DNA of 40,230 nucleotides from Prevotella sp. (GCA_017458125.1 JAFTGB010000060.1:1-40230); one strand, 5' to 3'. Positions 29,578 to 38,668 are shown, counted from the stretch's first letter. The notes: a model not told the origin generated them from the sequence alone. Numbers and translations are program-made.

Positions 29578-32116
29578 GATTAACCAATCTTCTATATATT
29601 TCGCCTATCCATAGCACAGGAGACGTACCCACAAAGATGTAAAGCCATGTTTGCAACGAAAGGGGGACGGTGCGGAACATCCTGCCGCCGAAGGTGACAA
29701 TGAGCCACTGTCCCAAAAGTATCAGGACAAGAACAGTCAGGAAACCACGGCATGCCCAAAGTCTGCGGAAAGCGGAATGGTGAGAGCCCAAGGTACGGGC
29801 GTTGAAGAGGTTCCACCACTGGAGCATGACGAAAATGCAGAAAAAGATGGTGAGCTCAGTGGCATTGACACCTGCAATGCGCTCGAAGTACCAAAGCAAC
29901 GCAAAGGTGATAAGGAAAAACAGCCCTCCAATGCACATAATGCCTTGCATCATACCGCGTGTAATGATAAAGGCATCTTTGGAACGGGGACGCTCCTGCA
30001 TGACTTCACGACTGGGAGGCAGTGAAGCTAACGCCATAGCAGCAAAGGTATCCATGATAAGGTTTACCCAAAGTATCTGGGTGATGGTCAGGGGCAACTC
30101 CGTACCTACCAACGACCCGAAGAGCACCAGAAGCAAAGCGGTCACGTTGACCACCAGCTGGAAGAAAATGAAACGCTGAATGTTCTTGTAGAGTGAACGA
30201 CCCCACATGACGGCATGAACGATGCTGCCGAACGAATCGTCAATGAGTGTGATGTCGCTGGCCTGCTTGGCTACGCTGGTACCTGAGCCTAATGACAAAC
30301 CGACGTGGGCACGGTTCAAGGCGGGGGCGTCATTGGTACCATCGCCCGTCACAGCAACAACCTCACCACGCTGCTGTAACAAAGCCACTAAGCGCTGCTT
30401 GTCGGTAGGACGAGCTCTTGACATGACACGCAGGTCTTTGACAATCTTTAGGGCTTCTTCGTCACTCATTGCAGCAAACTCAGTACCAGTGATTGACAAA
30501 CCACTCCCCTCTCCTCTTGGAGAGGAGGCGGGAGTGAGGCTTATCTGCCGTGCTATCTCCAAGGCCGTCTCTCTGGTGTCACCAGTGACTATCTTCACGT
30601 CAATGCCTGCCTGCTCACACTGGCGGATAGCAGCAGGCACCTCAGAACGTAAGGGGTCGCTGATAGAAACAATGGCAAGCAGGGTCCTGTCTTGAGCAAT
30701 GGCCAATGTCCGCATGGCGTGCTGTTGCCACTCCTTCAGCTGGCGGTCAGCCTCTTTGCGCTCGTCGTCACTGAGGTCACACATGCTCATCACTACTTCT
30801 GGGGCGCCCTTTATATATAAGGTATTGCCTACCGTGGTAGCCATATATTTGCGCTCCGTCGAGAAAGGTTCACGACTGCCAACAGGGTGTGCCTCACGTA
30901 ACTGCTGATAGTCCACGCCCTGAGCAACAAGCCACCGTAGCAAGGCTTGCTCCGTCGGATTGCCTACCTCGTGCGTTGCTGTGGTGTTCAGCGCAATAGC
31001 ACTATAAAGCATTTCTTTTACTTCTTGCTGATTGCTGATAGTTTCTATTGCTACCACCGTCATGCGGTTTTCTGTCAACGTACCCGTCTTATCCGTGCAG
31101 ATAACCGTCACGGCACCCATCGTCTCTGAAGCCTGTAACTTACGCACCAGATTGTTCGACTTGAGCATGCGCCGCATGTTCAAGGCCAAAGCCAGCGTCA
31201 CTGCCATAGGCAACCCTTCGGGTACAGCCATCACAATAAGTGTAACGGCCATCATGAAGTATTTAAGCACAACCTCCATCATGCCTATATAGTCGTTGGT
31301 AGACCACAGGGCATTGGTCAACATGTCATGACCTAAGAAGAGAACGAACGAAGCAATGGCCATAACGCTGCCTACCATACTGATCTTTTTGGCTAAACGG
31401 TCCAGCTGCAGGTTCAAAGGCGTCTTAACACCGGTAAGCTCCGTAGCCTGTCGCGCTACATGACCTATTTCCGTCCTGTCACCAACAGCCGTCACCACAT
31501 AGCGTCCTGTACCGTTCATCACCATTGAACTACGGAGCAGCATGTCTTTCGGATAGGCCTCATCATTTGCCTTGTCAGCTTTGCACGCATTTACCCCCTC
31601 TTTTGAAGAAGAAATGGGTACAATACTTTTCGTCGTCAACGGTTCTCCTGTGAGACTTGACTCGTCAACCTGCAATTCTGTGCATTCAAACAGTTGCCCG
31701 TCAGCAGGCACTTCGTCACCTGTCTCAACAATGACAACATCACCTACTACAACCTCGCGGCGAGCAATCTCTACGACCTTGCCATCACGAAGCACCTTGA
31801 CAGCTTGTTCCTCGCCAATTTGCGTCAGCACGTCAAACTTGCGGGCAGCATCACGTTCAAAATAAAAACCTACCGTAGTGGCAAGGATGATGGCGGCAAT
31901 GATGCCTAACGTCTCTATAAAGTCCTGCTTCACAAAAGCAAGAACAAGTGATACCAAGGCAGCAACCAATAGGATGCGAACCATAGGGTCGGAATATTTC
32001 TCAAGATACAAGCGCCACATTGACTGACGCCGTGGCGGAGTCAGCACATTTTCACCATACGCAGCCCTACTCCGAGCGACCTCCTCAGCCGTTAATCCTT
32101 TATACTTTATGTCCAT
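29567..32116 (-). CDS. P-type Ca2+-translocating ATPase
   Basis: An 849-aa P2-type cation pump. The actuator motif is LTGEP, the phosphorylation site is D342 in CTDKTGTLTENR, and VTGDGTNDAPALNRAHVGL is the hinge. The M4 site PEGLPMAV and the cation-transporter C-terminal domain (VNLIMDTFAAMAL) point to Ca2+ export of the PMCA/SERCA type. I start at 32116 (MDIKYKGLTAEE); the open frame extends 17 codons further but that part is not family-like and covers the promoter. A 12-14-residue insert (SLTPASSPRGEGSGL) at residues ~526-539 comes from a REP-like element. First gene of a unit with ribF and the CPBP protease. Confidence 0.93.
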   Translation of the reverse strand: MDIKYKGLTAEEVARSRAAYGENVLTPPRRQSMWRLYLEKYSDPMVRILLVAALVSLVLAFVKQDFIETLGIIAAIILATTVGFYFERDAARKFDVLTQIGEEQAVKVLRDGKVVEIARREVVVGDVVIVETGDEVPADGQLFECTELQVDESSLTGEPLTTKSIVPISSSKEGVNACKADKANDEAYPKDMLLRSSMVMNGTGRYVVTAVGDRTEIGHVARQATELTGVKTPLNLQLDRLAKKISMVGSVMAIASFVLFLGHDMLTNALWSTNDYIGMMEVVLKYFMMAVTLIVMAVPEGLPMAVTLALALNMRRMLKSNNLVRKLQASETMGAVTVICTDKTGTLTENRMTVVAIETISNQQEVKEMLYSAIALNTTATHEVGNPTEQALLRWLVAQGVDYQQLREAHPVGSREPFSTERKYMATTVGNTLYIKGAPEVVMSMCDLSDDERKEADRQLKEWQQHAMRTLAIAQDRTLLAIVSISDPLRSEVPAAIRQCEQAGIDVKIVTGDTRETALEIARQISLTPASSPRGEGSGLSITGTEFAAMSDEEALKIVKDLRVMSRARPTDKQRLVALLQQRGEVVAVTGDGTNDAPALNRAHVGLSLGSGTSVAKQASDITLIDDSFGSIVHAVMWGRSLYKNIQRFIFFQLVVNVTALLLVLFGSLVGTELPLTITQILWVNLIMDTFAAMALASLPPSREVMQERPRSKDAFIITRGMMQGIMCIGGLFFLITFALLWYFERIAGVNATELTIFFCIFVMLQWWNLFNARTLGSHHSAFRRLWACRGFLTVLVLILLGQWLIVTFGGRMFRTVPLSLQTWLYIFVGTSPVLWIGEIYRRLVNHER
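30501..30540. repeat. REP-like palindrome inserted in the Ca2+-ATPase gene
   Basis: CTCCCCTCTCCTC and AGAGGAGGCGGGAG form an imperfect stem around TTGG. It is translated as SLTPASSPRGEGSG between GDTRETALEIARQI and the usual ITGTEFAAM. It is of the same G/C-rich hairpin type as the elements at 19301 and 19438. Confidence 0.7.
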
Positions 32117-32124
32117 AACGGCTA

Positions 32125-32132
32125 CAAAGTTA
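32125..32132 (-). promoter_or_regulatory. Possible -7 box of the Ca2+-ATPase gene
   Basis: TAACTTTG on the minus strand fits TAnnTTTG. The implied leader before ATG 32116 is only 3-5 nt, so the message would be nearly leaderless. No good -33 box is spaced correctly. Confidence 0.4.
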
Positions 32133-32205
32133 CTATATTTATTGAACACAATGTCACAAAACCGCAAAGATTTAACATGCTTTTGGGTCTCTAAATGTTA
32201 AAAAA

Positions 32206-32246
32206 CAATTAATTATGAACTTCACGCTATGAACTATGAACTATTT
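32206..32246. repeat. 7-nt repeat TATGAAC upstream of the tRNA
   Basis: TATGAACTTCACGC followed by TATGAACTATGAACTAT: three TATGAAC units, two adjacent, just before the tRNA promoter. It lies between the divergent ATPase and tRNA genes. Confidence 0.7.
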
Positions 32247-32250
32247 TTAT

Positions 32251-32258
32251 TACCTTTG
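32251..32258 (+). promoter_or_regulatory. sigma-ABfr -7 box of the tRNA gene
   Basis: TACCTTTG matches TAnnTTTG, 22 bp before the tRNA. Confidence 0.65.
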
Positions 32259-32280
32259 CACCGCTTTATCGAAAAGCATC

Positions 32281-32354
32281 GGACTTGTAGCTCAGTTGGT
32301 TAGAGCAACAGACTCATAATCTGGAGGTCGTAGGTTCAAGCCCTACCTGGTCCA
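32281..32354 (+). tRNA. tRNA-Met (anticodon CAT)
   Basis: A 74-nt cloverleaf: acceptor GGACTTG pairing with CTGGTCC (one T-T mismatch), D arm AGCTCAGTTGGTTAGAGC, anticodon loop CTCATAA with CAT, T arm GTAGG-TTCAAGC-CCTAC, discriminator A. CCA is not encoded. An elongator methionine tRNA is most likely; the lysidine-modified tRNA-Ile2 also has CAT and is not excluded. Start 32281 pairs G1-C72, so it is not the initiator form. Confidence 0.93.
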
Positions 32355-32360
32355 CACTGA

Positions 32361-32406
32361 AAATCAGCAACTTACGAGCAATCGAAGGTTGCTGATTTCT
32401 CTTTTT
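32361..32406 (+). terminator. Terminator of the tRNA gene
   Basis: AAATCAGCAAC (32361-32371) pairs with GTTGCTGATTT (32388-32398), followed by CTCTTTTT. Confidence 0.8.
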
Positions 32407-32502
32407 GCGAACAATTTGCGAACAAAACGATTTGTCATCGATGTTTTGATAAGCACTGAAATTCTATTCCGTGTTCGCAAAATGTCGTTTTGGTGTTCGC
32501 GA
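32405..32502. repeat. Four GCGAACA motifs in inverted pairs downstream of the tRNA
   Basis: TTGCGAACA occurs at 32405-32413 and 32416-32424. Its reverse complement type TGTTCGC(A/G)A occurs at 32472-32480 and 32494-32502. Adjacent bases (AAAACGA and TCGTTTT) extend the symmetry. The layout resembles recombinase arm sites or an operator, but no integrase gene is in the window. The 360 bases from the tRNA to the sigma gene hold only this, a -7-like TATCTTTG at 32628-32635 and an ECF promoter. Confidence 0.5.
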
Positions 32503-32677
32503 ATCTGTTCGACTACAAGTAACCTTCTATCTCAAATTGTGAATGTACAAGACACAAAACTTTAGCGAATAATCGGCTCTTTTGGTAGTTTTTCGACTGA
32601 AAGAGAGTTAGACGGCAGGAATTTCCGTATCTTTGTACCGATTTTTTGTAACGAAACAAAAAAAGATGGGTTGAAGC

Positions 32678-32705
32678 TGTCATATTTTTCAGATTGTTCC
32701 GTCTA
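32678..32705 (+). promoter_or_regulatory. ECF-type promoter (TGTCAT-N16-CGTCTA)
   Basis: TGTCAT (32678-32683), exactly 16 nt, then CGTCTA (32700-32705), 9 nt before the ATG. It repeats the layout at 26705-26732. The short distance implies a leaderless or near-leaderless message. Confidence 0.6.
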
Positions 32706-32714
32706 TAAAGTAGA

Positions 32715-33227
32715 ATGAGCTCAATAGCTAGTAAAGAAGACTTTGCCCAATTGGTACGGCAGCATGCCACAGCGGTGATAGACTTCACTGCCCGTCTGCT
32801 GCCAGACCGTAGGGAGGCTGAAGAGGTAGCGCAGGATGCCTTTGTAAAGGCATTCCAGCAGTTGTCTTCCTTTCGTGGCGAGTCCTCATTTCTGACTTGG
32901 GTGCAGCGCATCGCATACCATGAGGCAGTCGATCACCTACGACAACGACGGCCATACATGGTAGATATTGACGAGATGCCGACGATGATGGAGGATGAAG
33001 ATCTCCAAATGGAGCGGGAAGAGCGCATTCTGCTGATGGAAGAAGCCGTAGTCAGACTGTCACCTGACGACCAACTGCTGCTGCACCTCTTCTACTACGA
33101 AGACCGACCGCTGCGAGAAATCGCCTACATTATGGACGTGGAACCCAATACGCTGTCACAGCGACTCCGCCGAATACGAAAAAGACTGATGGTAATGATT
33201 AAACAGAAAGAAGATGGACAACAATAA
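32715..33227 (+). CDS. ECF RNA polymerase sigma factor, second copy type
   Basis: A 170-aa RpoE-like factor. Region 2 is VIDFTARLLPDRREAEEVAQ with DAFVKAFQQL and FLTWVQRIAYHEAVDHLRQ. Region 4 is LSPDDQLLLHLFYYEDRPLR with the helix-turn-helix IAYIMDVEPNTLSQRLRRIR. It has its own ECF-type promoter and overlaps the next gene by 14 nt. It probably controls the four-gene operon that it heads. Sequence identity to the factor at 26.7 kb is low by eye. Confidence 0.92.
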   Translation: MSSIASKEDFAQLVRQHATAVIDFTARLLPDRREAEEVAQDAFVKAFQQLSSFRGESSFLTWVQRIAYHEAVDHLRQRRPYMVDIDEMPTMMEDEDLQMEREERILLMEEAVVRLSPDDQLLLHLFYYEDRPLREIAYIMDVEPNTLSQRLRRIRKRLMVMIKQKEDGQQ

Positions 33228-33873
33228 GGATAAAGACTTTCAAGTCAAAAACGATGCTTTCAACGATGACCTGCGTGAAGCCCTGCGTCGAAGGGAAGCC
33301 AAACGGCCACAAGTGGAAGTGCCTGCGGACTTCCTCGATAGCGTCATGCAGCAAGTCGGGCCAGACAGAACTCATGCTAAAGCCAAGACATGGCGCATTG
33401 CTCTTGCCTCTCTCGCTATAGCCGCCTGTACACTTACTGCCGTGTTACTTGTTTGGCCAAGGGTAGATGAGAAACAGTCCGACGTAAGCGAACTTATAGT
33501 CCGTAAGGAACAAACTCAGAATCCGTCATATGCGAACTTGCAGTCCGTAACTACGGAGAAAACCAAAGCTACTAAACCTATTGCAAAGAAATATGCTGAA
33601 AAGAGACATGTTCCCCAGCAGACAGTTGTCAAAACCCAAAATATAGACAGTTTGGACTACTATATTGCAAAAATAGAAAGTGAATTGACGGAAGTGGATG
33701 AAAGTCTATATATTGAGAAAATGCAACGAGTGATACATGCTGACGAGCGACTGCAGCGTCTTGTCAACAACTATATCAAGCACGAATTCAAAAAAGATGT
33801 ACAGCCACATGAAGCAATCCTTATTTACAATGTTAAAACAGAAGAAGTGTATGAAGAATTACATGAACAATAG
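33214..33873 (+). CDS. Probable anti-sigma factor, single-span
   Basis: A 219-aa protein with a charged cytoplasmic N-terminus (DLREALRRREAKRPQVEVPADF, sigma-binding size) and one span (residues ~62-80, IALASLAIAACTLTAVLLVW). The periplasmic tail is Lys/Thr-rich and ends in predicted helices (DSLDYYIAKIESELTEVDES). It overlaps the sigma gene by 14 nt and the following gene by 23 nt. The role is inferred from position and topology; no named domain is recognised. Confidence 0.65.
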   Translation: MDNNKDKDFQVKNDAFNDDLREALRRREAKRPQVEVPADFLDSVMQQVGPDRTHAKAKTWRIALASLAIAACTLTAVLLVWPRVDEKQSDVSELIVRKEQTQNPSYANLQSVTTEKTKATKPIAKKYAEKRHVPQQTVVKTQNIDSLDYYIAKIESELTEVDESLYIEKMQRVIHADERLQRLVNNYIKHEFKKDVQPHEAILIYNVKTEEVYEELHEQ

Positions 33874-35842
33874 ATTTGTTGTCGCTGCTATTGCCTTGTT
33901 ACTGTCATTAGCGCTGTCAGCACAGAAAAAAGGTGATGCCTTGCTCCACCAACATCTCACAGAATTTGCTGAGTCGAGGGAGTACAACATCCATCGCATA
34001 GATTCCACAAATCCTTATGTGCGAGCCTATAGATTCAGCCAAGTATTTACTATGGAGGGCATTAGCGATCCAATGTTTCTCTTCGAGTCGCTCCGCAAAT
34101 TAGACCATGCTTTTTATTCTGAGGCAAATTTAGCACAGGAGATTTATTTGCACAATGCTAATGAAGGCGACTCTCCGCTGACGGGCATTCAGGTAAACAT
34201 CGGTGAAATGCCGATAATAGGACGAGCCTTGACTTTCCAGCCTGGCTCAAATGTGCGCCTGCTCTCCTTCAGCAAGCCAGAAGGGATGCGCCACTGTTTC
34301 CTGTTAGTTTGGAGCCAATATCTAAAGAAAGATGTTGATTTCGGCAGTTCAAAAGGGCAAGTTTGGTACATGAACGGTGAGGTCTATGAGTTTGAGGGTA
34401 AAAGACCCAAGAACAATGCATATCTGTCATCTTACCAACCTAAGACAAGACAGAATTCCACCTTTGAGGGAGGAGAGGCATCCCGTGCTGTTACTTATGA
34501 TGAACTACTGGCAAAAGTGGAAAGAATATGCCAAATATACAAGCGTGAGACAGAACAGGGACGTACATCTGCTGTAATCGTTTTAAATAAATTATGTAAC
34601 TCCTACGATGGCAAGTTGTCAAAGAAACAATATGATAAGTTGATACTATTGATTGAGCCTCTGATTGCCAACACTAAGAATGAAAGTCACGAACAAATGC
34701 TGGGATTGAGTTGTGCGACACTTTTCCAAAAAAGCGAAGGTTATAAGTACACCAAAGAAGAGCAGCAACTGAAAGAAAAGCAGATGACACCTCATTTCGG
34801 GCATTCACGTGTAACGATGGCTAACCTGTCAAAAATAGTCACCTTTAACTCTATGTTGCTCAGCGATGCAGAACAGGTAGAGTGCGTCATAACTGGGCAT
34901 GCTGACCCAGATGCGTCATCTGTCACTTTGAAAAGATGTCCACAAATGGAGAAAATGGGCGAGTACCCCGTTGATGCCGGGCAGTTTACTATTAAATGTA
35001 AGTTGCCAATGAATGAAATCATCGAGATTTTTTCAAAGGATGGCAATGTTCAATTCGTTGTTGACGGGAAGCCCATTGAGGTCGACTTGACAAAACGTAC
35101 CATTAAGAGTTCCACCATCAGCCAACAGACTAACGATTTCCTACAGAATATTCGAAGAATGGAATTACAGATGTGGAAGACAAAAGACACGACAAAGAAA
35201 GATAGCATATTATCAACCCTTAGGGGACTATATAAAGAAGGTGTCATCCAGCATCCTGATGACATTATCTCTGCCTTTTCTCTATTTAAGTCATATAGTG
35301 AAATGAATGCGATGCAACTAAAGCCCTATATGGACAATAGTTATGTTTTCACTAATCACCCATTGCTCGCCCCTGTACGTGAGTATTATGAAGGATTGAT
35401 GAAACGACAGCCAGGCACAGTTTTTCATGATATGGAACTGAAAGATCCGCTAAACATTATGCATCCTTTAGGCGAGTATCTTGGTAAAGGCTATGTGCTA
35501 TTACATTTTTGGAATAGCAGAGAAGCAGACAAAAGCGGCTTGCAGCAGATAAAATCAATCTACGAGACTTTCCATCCGAAGGGTCTTCATGTCATCAGCA
35601 TCGCCCTCAATAGCGACAATTACCCACCAGCATGGCGCGATGAGATAGAGAAGAGACAGTTGAAATGGACACAGCTTTGGGGTGGAGAGGGCCTTGACAC
35701 TCCGTCTATTGTAGCCCAAAACTTAGGTATCCATTCGTTGCCTGAAACAATTCTTCTAGGTCCAGACGGAAAGGTTGTTGCTTCGCCTACAACCATTGAT
35801 GAAATGACAAAGGTAGTGAATGAATTGTTTAATGTAAAGTAA
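33851..35842 (+). CDS. Exported thioredoxin-fold protein lacking the CxxC motif
   Basis: A 663-aa protein starting ATG 33851 (or 33863), with signal peptide NNRFVVAAIALLLSLALSAQ. A long N-terminal region of unknown fold is followed by a helical section and, after residue ~520, a TlpA/AhpC-type thioredoxin fold: YVLLHFWNSREADKSGLQQI, GLHVISIALNSD, WRDEIEKRQLKWTQLW, SLPETILLGPDGKVV. The strand-helix turn where TlpA has WCxxC reads NSREADKS, with no cysteine, so it cannot be a standard disulfide oxidoreductase. The cis-Pro turn (LPET) is kept. The stretch is AT-richer than the left part of the window. It is co-transcribed with the sigma/anti-sigma pair and the barrel gene 8 bp downstream. Confidence 0.7.
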   Translation: MKNYMNNRFVVAAIALLLSLALSAQKKGDALLHQHLTEFAESREYNIHRIDSTNPYVRAYRFSQVFTMEGISDPMFLFESLRKLDHAFYSEANLAQEIYLHNANEGDSPLTGIQVNIGEMPIIGRALTFQPGSNVRLLSFSKPEGMRHCFLLVWSQYLKKDVDFGSSKGQVWYMNGEVYEFEGKRPKNNAYLSSYQPKTRQNSTFEGGEASRAVTYDELLAKVERICQIYKRETEQGRTSAVIVLNKLCNSYDGKLSKKQYDKLILLIEPLIANTKNESHEQMLGLSCATLFQKSEGYKYTKEEQQLKEKQMTPHFGHSRVTMANLSKIVTFNSMLLSDAEQVECVITGHADPDASSVTLKRCPQMEKMGEYPVDAGQFTIKCKLPMNEIIEIFSKDGNVQFVVDGKPIEVDLTKRTIKSSTISQQTNDFLQNIRRMELQMWKTKDTTKKDSILSTLRGLYKEGVIQHPDDIISAFSLFKSYSEMNAMQLKPYMDNSYVFTNHPLLAPVREYYEGLMKRQPGTVFHDMELKDPLNIMHPLGEYLGKGYVLLHFWNSREADKSGLQQIKSIYETFHPKGLHVISIALNSDNYPPAWRDEIEKRQLKWTQLWGGEGLDTPSIVAQNLGIHSLPETILLGPDGKVVASPTTIDEMTKVVNELFNVK

Positions 35843-35849
35843 GTCAACG

Positions 35850-38579
35850 ATGAAAAAGCTGTTCTATTTTTACATTCTGATGCTCCTAGCATCTTTACCT
35901 GCGTACTCACAAGGCAATGCACCGCAACGTGTATTCGCCTTGGGAAAAGTTATGGACTCGTTCACGGCCAAAGCATTGGAAGCATCTATTACGCTGATGC
36001 GTGAAGATTCGACGGTAATAAGAGATAGTATTCGTAGCCAAATAAAAGGCACACGGCAGGAAAGTTCATTCGGCCTTGTGCTTCCTACCGGGGCAGCAAA
36101 GTACATTGTTCGAGCCAGACACAATGGCTATCAAGACTGTTATGTCAGTTTTGAGGTACTAGCCAATATGAAGAACGTCACTGTCAAGATACCCCCCTTG
36201 AAGATGGTGCTTGATAAGGACAATGACATCTATAAGAACGTTGATTTGGAAGGTGTGGTGGTGAAGGGCACCAAAGTACAGATGGTATGGCGTGGTGACA
36301 CCATAGTCTATGATGCGTCTGCTTTCAATGTTTCTGGTGGGTCTACGTTGAGTGCTTTAGTACGACAGATGCCTGGTGCCGAACTAAAGGATAATGGTGA
36401 CATCTATGTCAATGGCCAGTTAGTAGAACTACTGACGCTGAACGGTAAGGAACTTTTCAACCATAAGAATAAAATCATGCTAGACAATCTTCCCTACTTC
36501 ATGATTAAGGATGTGAAAGTTTTCTATAAGACGCCAGAAAATGACAAAGGTGAGGCTCTGAAGGAGAGCGGTATCAAACAATATGTGATGAACGTCAGTC
36601 TGAAGCGAGAATATAGTGAGGGCGGCATCGCCAATGCAGAAGTTGGCGTTGGTAGTCACGACAGATATATGGCAAGATTGTTCGGTCTCTACAATTGGGA
36701 ACAAAACAGTTTGGCCGTATTTGGCAACTTGAACAATGTCAATGAGAGTCGTGAACCTGGTAGCCAAGGCGAGTGGACACCTGACAAACAACAGAATGGG
36801 GTGACTGCCACCAAGATGGGAGGCATCTATCTGGACACAGCAGATAAGGAGAAGCAAGTGACCAACAAACTAGAGGCAACATTTACAGGCAGCGATACCG
36901 ACATCCAAAGGCAAACAGCCAAGGAACGCTTCTCTACATCGGGGAACATTTTTGGTGGAAGTGACTATTGGAGTAAAAACCAGCAGTTTAGCATTCATGC
37001 CAATGATCGTCTGTATTTCCGTCCGATAAATCTTTCATTAAGTTTTAACCTAAACTATAGCAACGACAATAGCGATATTCTGCGAAATGACTCTACCTAC
37101 CAACTGACACTGACCAATCGTGAGGAAGAGATGAAGCACAGTAAACACCGAAGATTGTATAGTTCACTGAATGCTTCATGGAGCAAAAGCCTGCCCTGGG
37201 GACATCGTTTCTCTTTACAGGCAAGTGGCAACTACCAGATTCGGAAACCTTACGAAGACTCAGGCACCTTAAGCACCTTTTACGCATTAGACCAGTCAAC
37301 AGAAAACCGTCAACAATTTGCTGACCTTCACTACTCATCATATACCTACCGATTTGGAAGCGGCTATAGCATTCCCTTACCCAAAAACTGGAATGTCACC
37401 ACCAACGTCTACTATAAACAACAGCAGACATCAGGAAACAGCGAATATCTCTTGCAAGGAATGACCGACACTGACAATAGTTATAATGACCATCACATGG
37501 AACGTGACTACGAGGCAGCAATACGCTTTGTTAAGAGCGGCTTGAACCAGAACTTCCACATCTCGTTTCCTGTCTCTGTCATGAGTGAACGTATGAGTTA
37601 TCACCATGCTTCACTTGACACAATGCCACATCGGACGGATATTGTTTTCCAACCATCCATCGGCTATCAGCGATATGGAAGTAACAAACGTGAGTTTCGT
37701 TACGATTTGCAGGTTACCCGACCACCGTATGAGAGTCTGATGCCATACACAAACACCCTTTATAGCACTTCTATTCGTGTTAACAACCCGGCCCTCAGCA
37801 ACCAGATAGCGCATAAGATGACAGCCTACGCATCATTTCACAAAGACTCAACCACACTAACATATTGGTTCGGAGCCGATGCTACTTATTACCAACGTAG
37901 TTGGGGAACGCGGACTCGCTACGACTCACAGACAGGTATCTCAACGTATATGCAAGATGACGTCCACGACAACTGGAGCAGTAATGTCAAGTTTGGTTTC
38001 AACACCGCATTGAATAAACGTCACCAATTGTATCTTAACATGGAGGCAAACGTCAGATATAATCACAGTGTAGATTTCGATATGGCTTACGACAACACTC
38101 TTGCTGGTTTAAGTCGTGTGAATACTGTCGGCCCTGGTGCAAGTGCCAAACTGAGTTACCGACTTGGACAACTCTCGTTGAGTAGCAATGTGCGTTTTAC
38201 GGGACGCTATAGTCGTGGGGACAGTCAGCGTTTTCAAGACATCAATGCCTGTGATTACCAATACGGATTGACGGCTCAATATACTATACCTCTCCTCCAG
38301 GTTAGCATGGGAACTGACATCACGATGTTTAGTCGCAAAGGCTACAATAGTAGCATGATGAACACCGATGACTTAATTTGGAATGCCATAATTTCGCGCA
38401 GTTTTATGAACGAAAAGCTGACACTTAAACTTCAGGCATTCGATATTCTCCATGAGTTGTCGAACAAACGCTATAGCGTGGATGCACAAGGGCGCACAGA
38501 AACATTATATAATTCTATCCCCAATTATGTTATGCTTTCTGCAAGCTACCGTTTCTCTCAAACCCCCAAAAGGGCATGA
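35850..38579 (+). CDS. Large outer-membrane beta-barrel protein with carboxypeptidase-like N-terminal domain
   Basis: A 909-aa protein with signal peptide MKKLFYFYILMLLASLPAYS. Residues ~28-125 form a CarboxypepD_reg-like Ig domain (FALGKVMDSFTAKALEASIT, GYQDCYVSFEV). A plug-like region follows (VVVKGTKVQMVWRGDTIVYD, LSALVRQMPGAELKDNGDIY), similar to TonB-dependent receptors, then a long beta-barrel ending YVMLSASYRFSQTPKRA. This is the OMP_b-brl_3 type, related to TonB-dependent receptors but without a clear TonB box. It is the last gene of the ECF operon and a likely target of the system. Substrate unknown. Confidence 0.8.
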   Translation: MKKLFYFYILMLLASLPAYSQGNAPQRVFALGKVMDSFTAKALEASITLMREDSTVIRDSIRSQIKGTRQESSFGLVLPTGAAKYIVRARHNGYQDCYVSFEVLANMKNVTVKIPPLKMVLDKDNDIYKNVDLEGVVVKGTKVQMVWRGDTIVYDASAFNVSGGSTLSALVRQMPGAELKDNGDIYVNGQLVELLTLNGKELFNHKNKIMLDNLPYFMIKDVKVFYKTPENDKGEALKESGIKQYVMNVSLKREYSEGGIANAEVGVGSHDRYMARLFGLYNWEQNSLAVFGNLNNVNESREPGSQGEWTPDKQQNGVTATKMGGIYLDTADKEKQVTNKLEATFTGSDTDIQRQTAKERFSTSGNIFGGSDYWSKNQQFSIHANDRLYFRPINLSLSFNLNYSNDNSDILRNDSTYQLTLTNREEEMKHSKHRRLYSSLNASWSKSLPWGHRFSLQASGNYQIRKPYEDSGTLSTFYALDQSTENRQQFADLHYSSYTYRFGSGYSIPLPKNWNVTTNVYYKQQQTSGNSEYLLQGMTDTDNSYNDHHMERDYEAAIRFVKSGLNQNFHISFPVSVMSERMSYHHASLDTMPHRTDIVFQPSIGYQRYGSNKREFRYDLQVTRPPYESLMPYTNTLYSTSIRVNNPALSNQIAHKMTAYASFHKDSTTLTYWFGADATYYQRSWGTRTRYDSQTGISTYMQDDVHDNWSSNVKFGFNTALNKRHQLYLNMEANVRYNHSVDFDMAYDNTLAGLSRVNTVGPGASAKLSYRLGQLSLSSNVRFTGRYSRGDSQRFQDINACDYQYGLTAQYTIPLLQVSMGTDITMFSRKGYNSSMMNTDDLIWNAIISRSFMNEKLTLKLQAFDILHELSNKRYSVDAQGRTETLYNSIPNYVMLSASYRFSQTPKRA

Positions 38580-38619
38580 CGTTTTACTCTCAATTTTAAT
38601 AGACATAGAATAAAGCAAT

Positions 38620-38652
38620 AAGCACGGTACATCGTGAGGATGTTCCGTGCTT
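38620..38652. terminator. Hairpin terminator between convergent genes
   Basis: AAGCACGG (38620-38627) pairs with CCGTGCTT (38645-38652); inside, CATC pairs with GATG. It is preceded by an A-rich and followed by a T-containing segment. It serves the barrel gene and the relaxase gene, which converge here. Confidence 0.7.
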
Positions 38653-38668
38653 CGATACTCCATAAAAA

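Noticed and set aside
32281-32354. Initiator tRNA-fMet
   Set aside because: Position 1 pairs with position 72 (G-C) and the anticodon stem lacks the three G-C pairs of initiators, so an elongator type is more likely.
32513-32911. A 132-codon minus-strand frame over the start of the second ECF sigma gene
   Set aside because: It overlaps a certain sigma factor and its promoter, and the translation is Ser/Arg/Lys-rich without a family.
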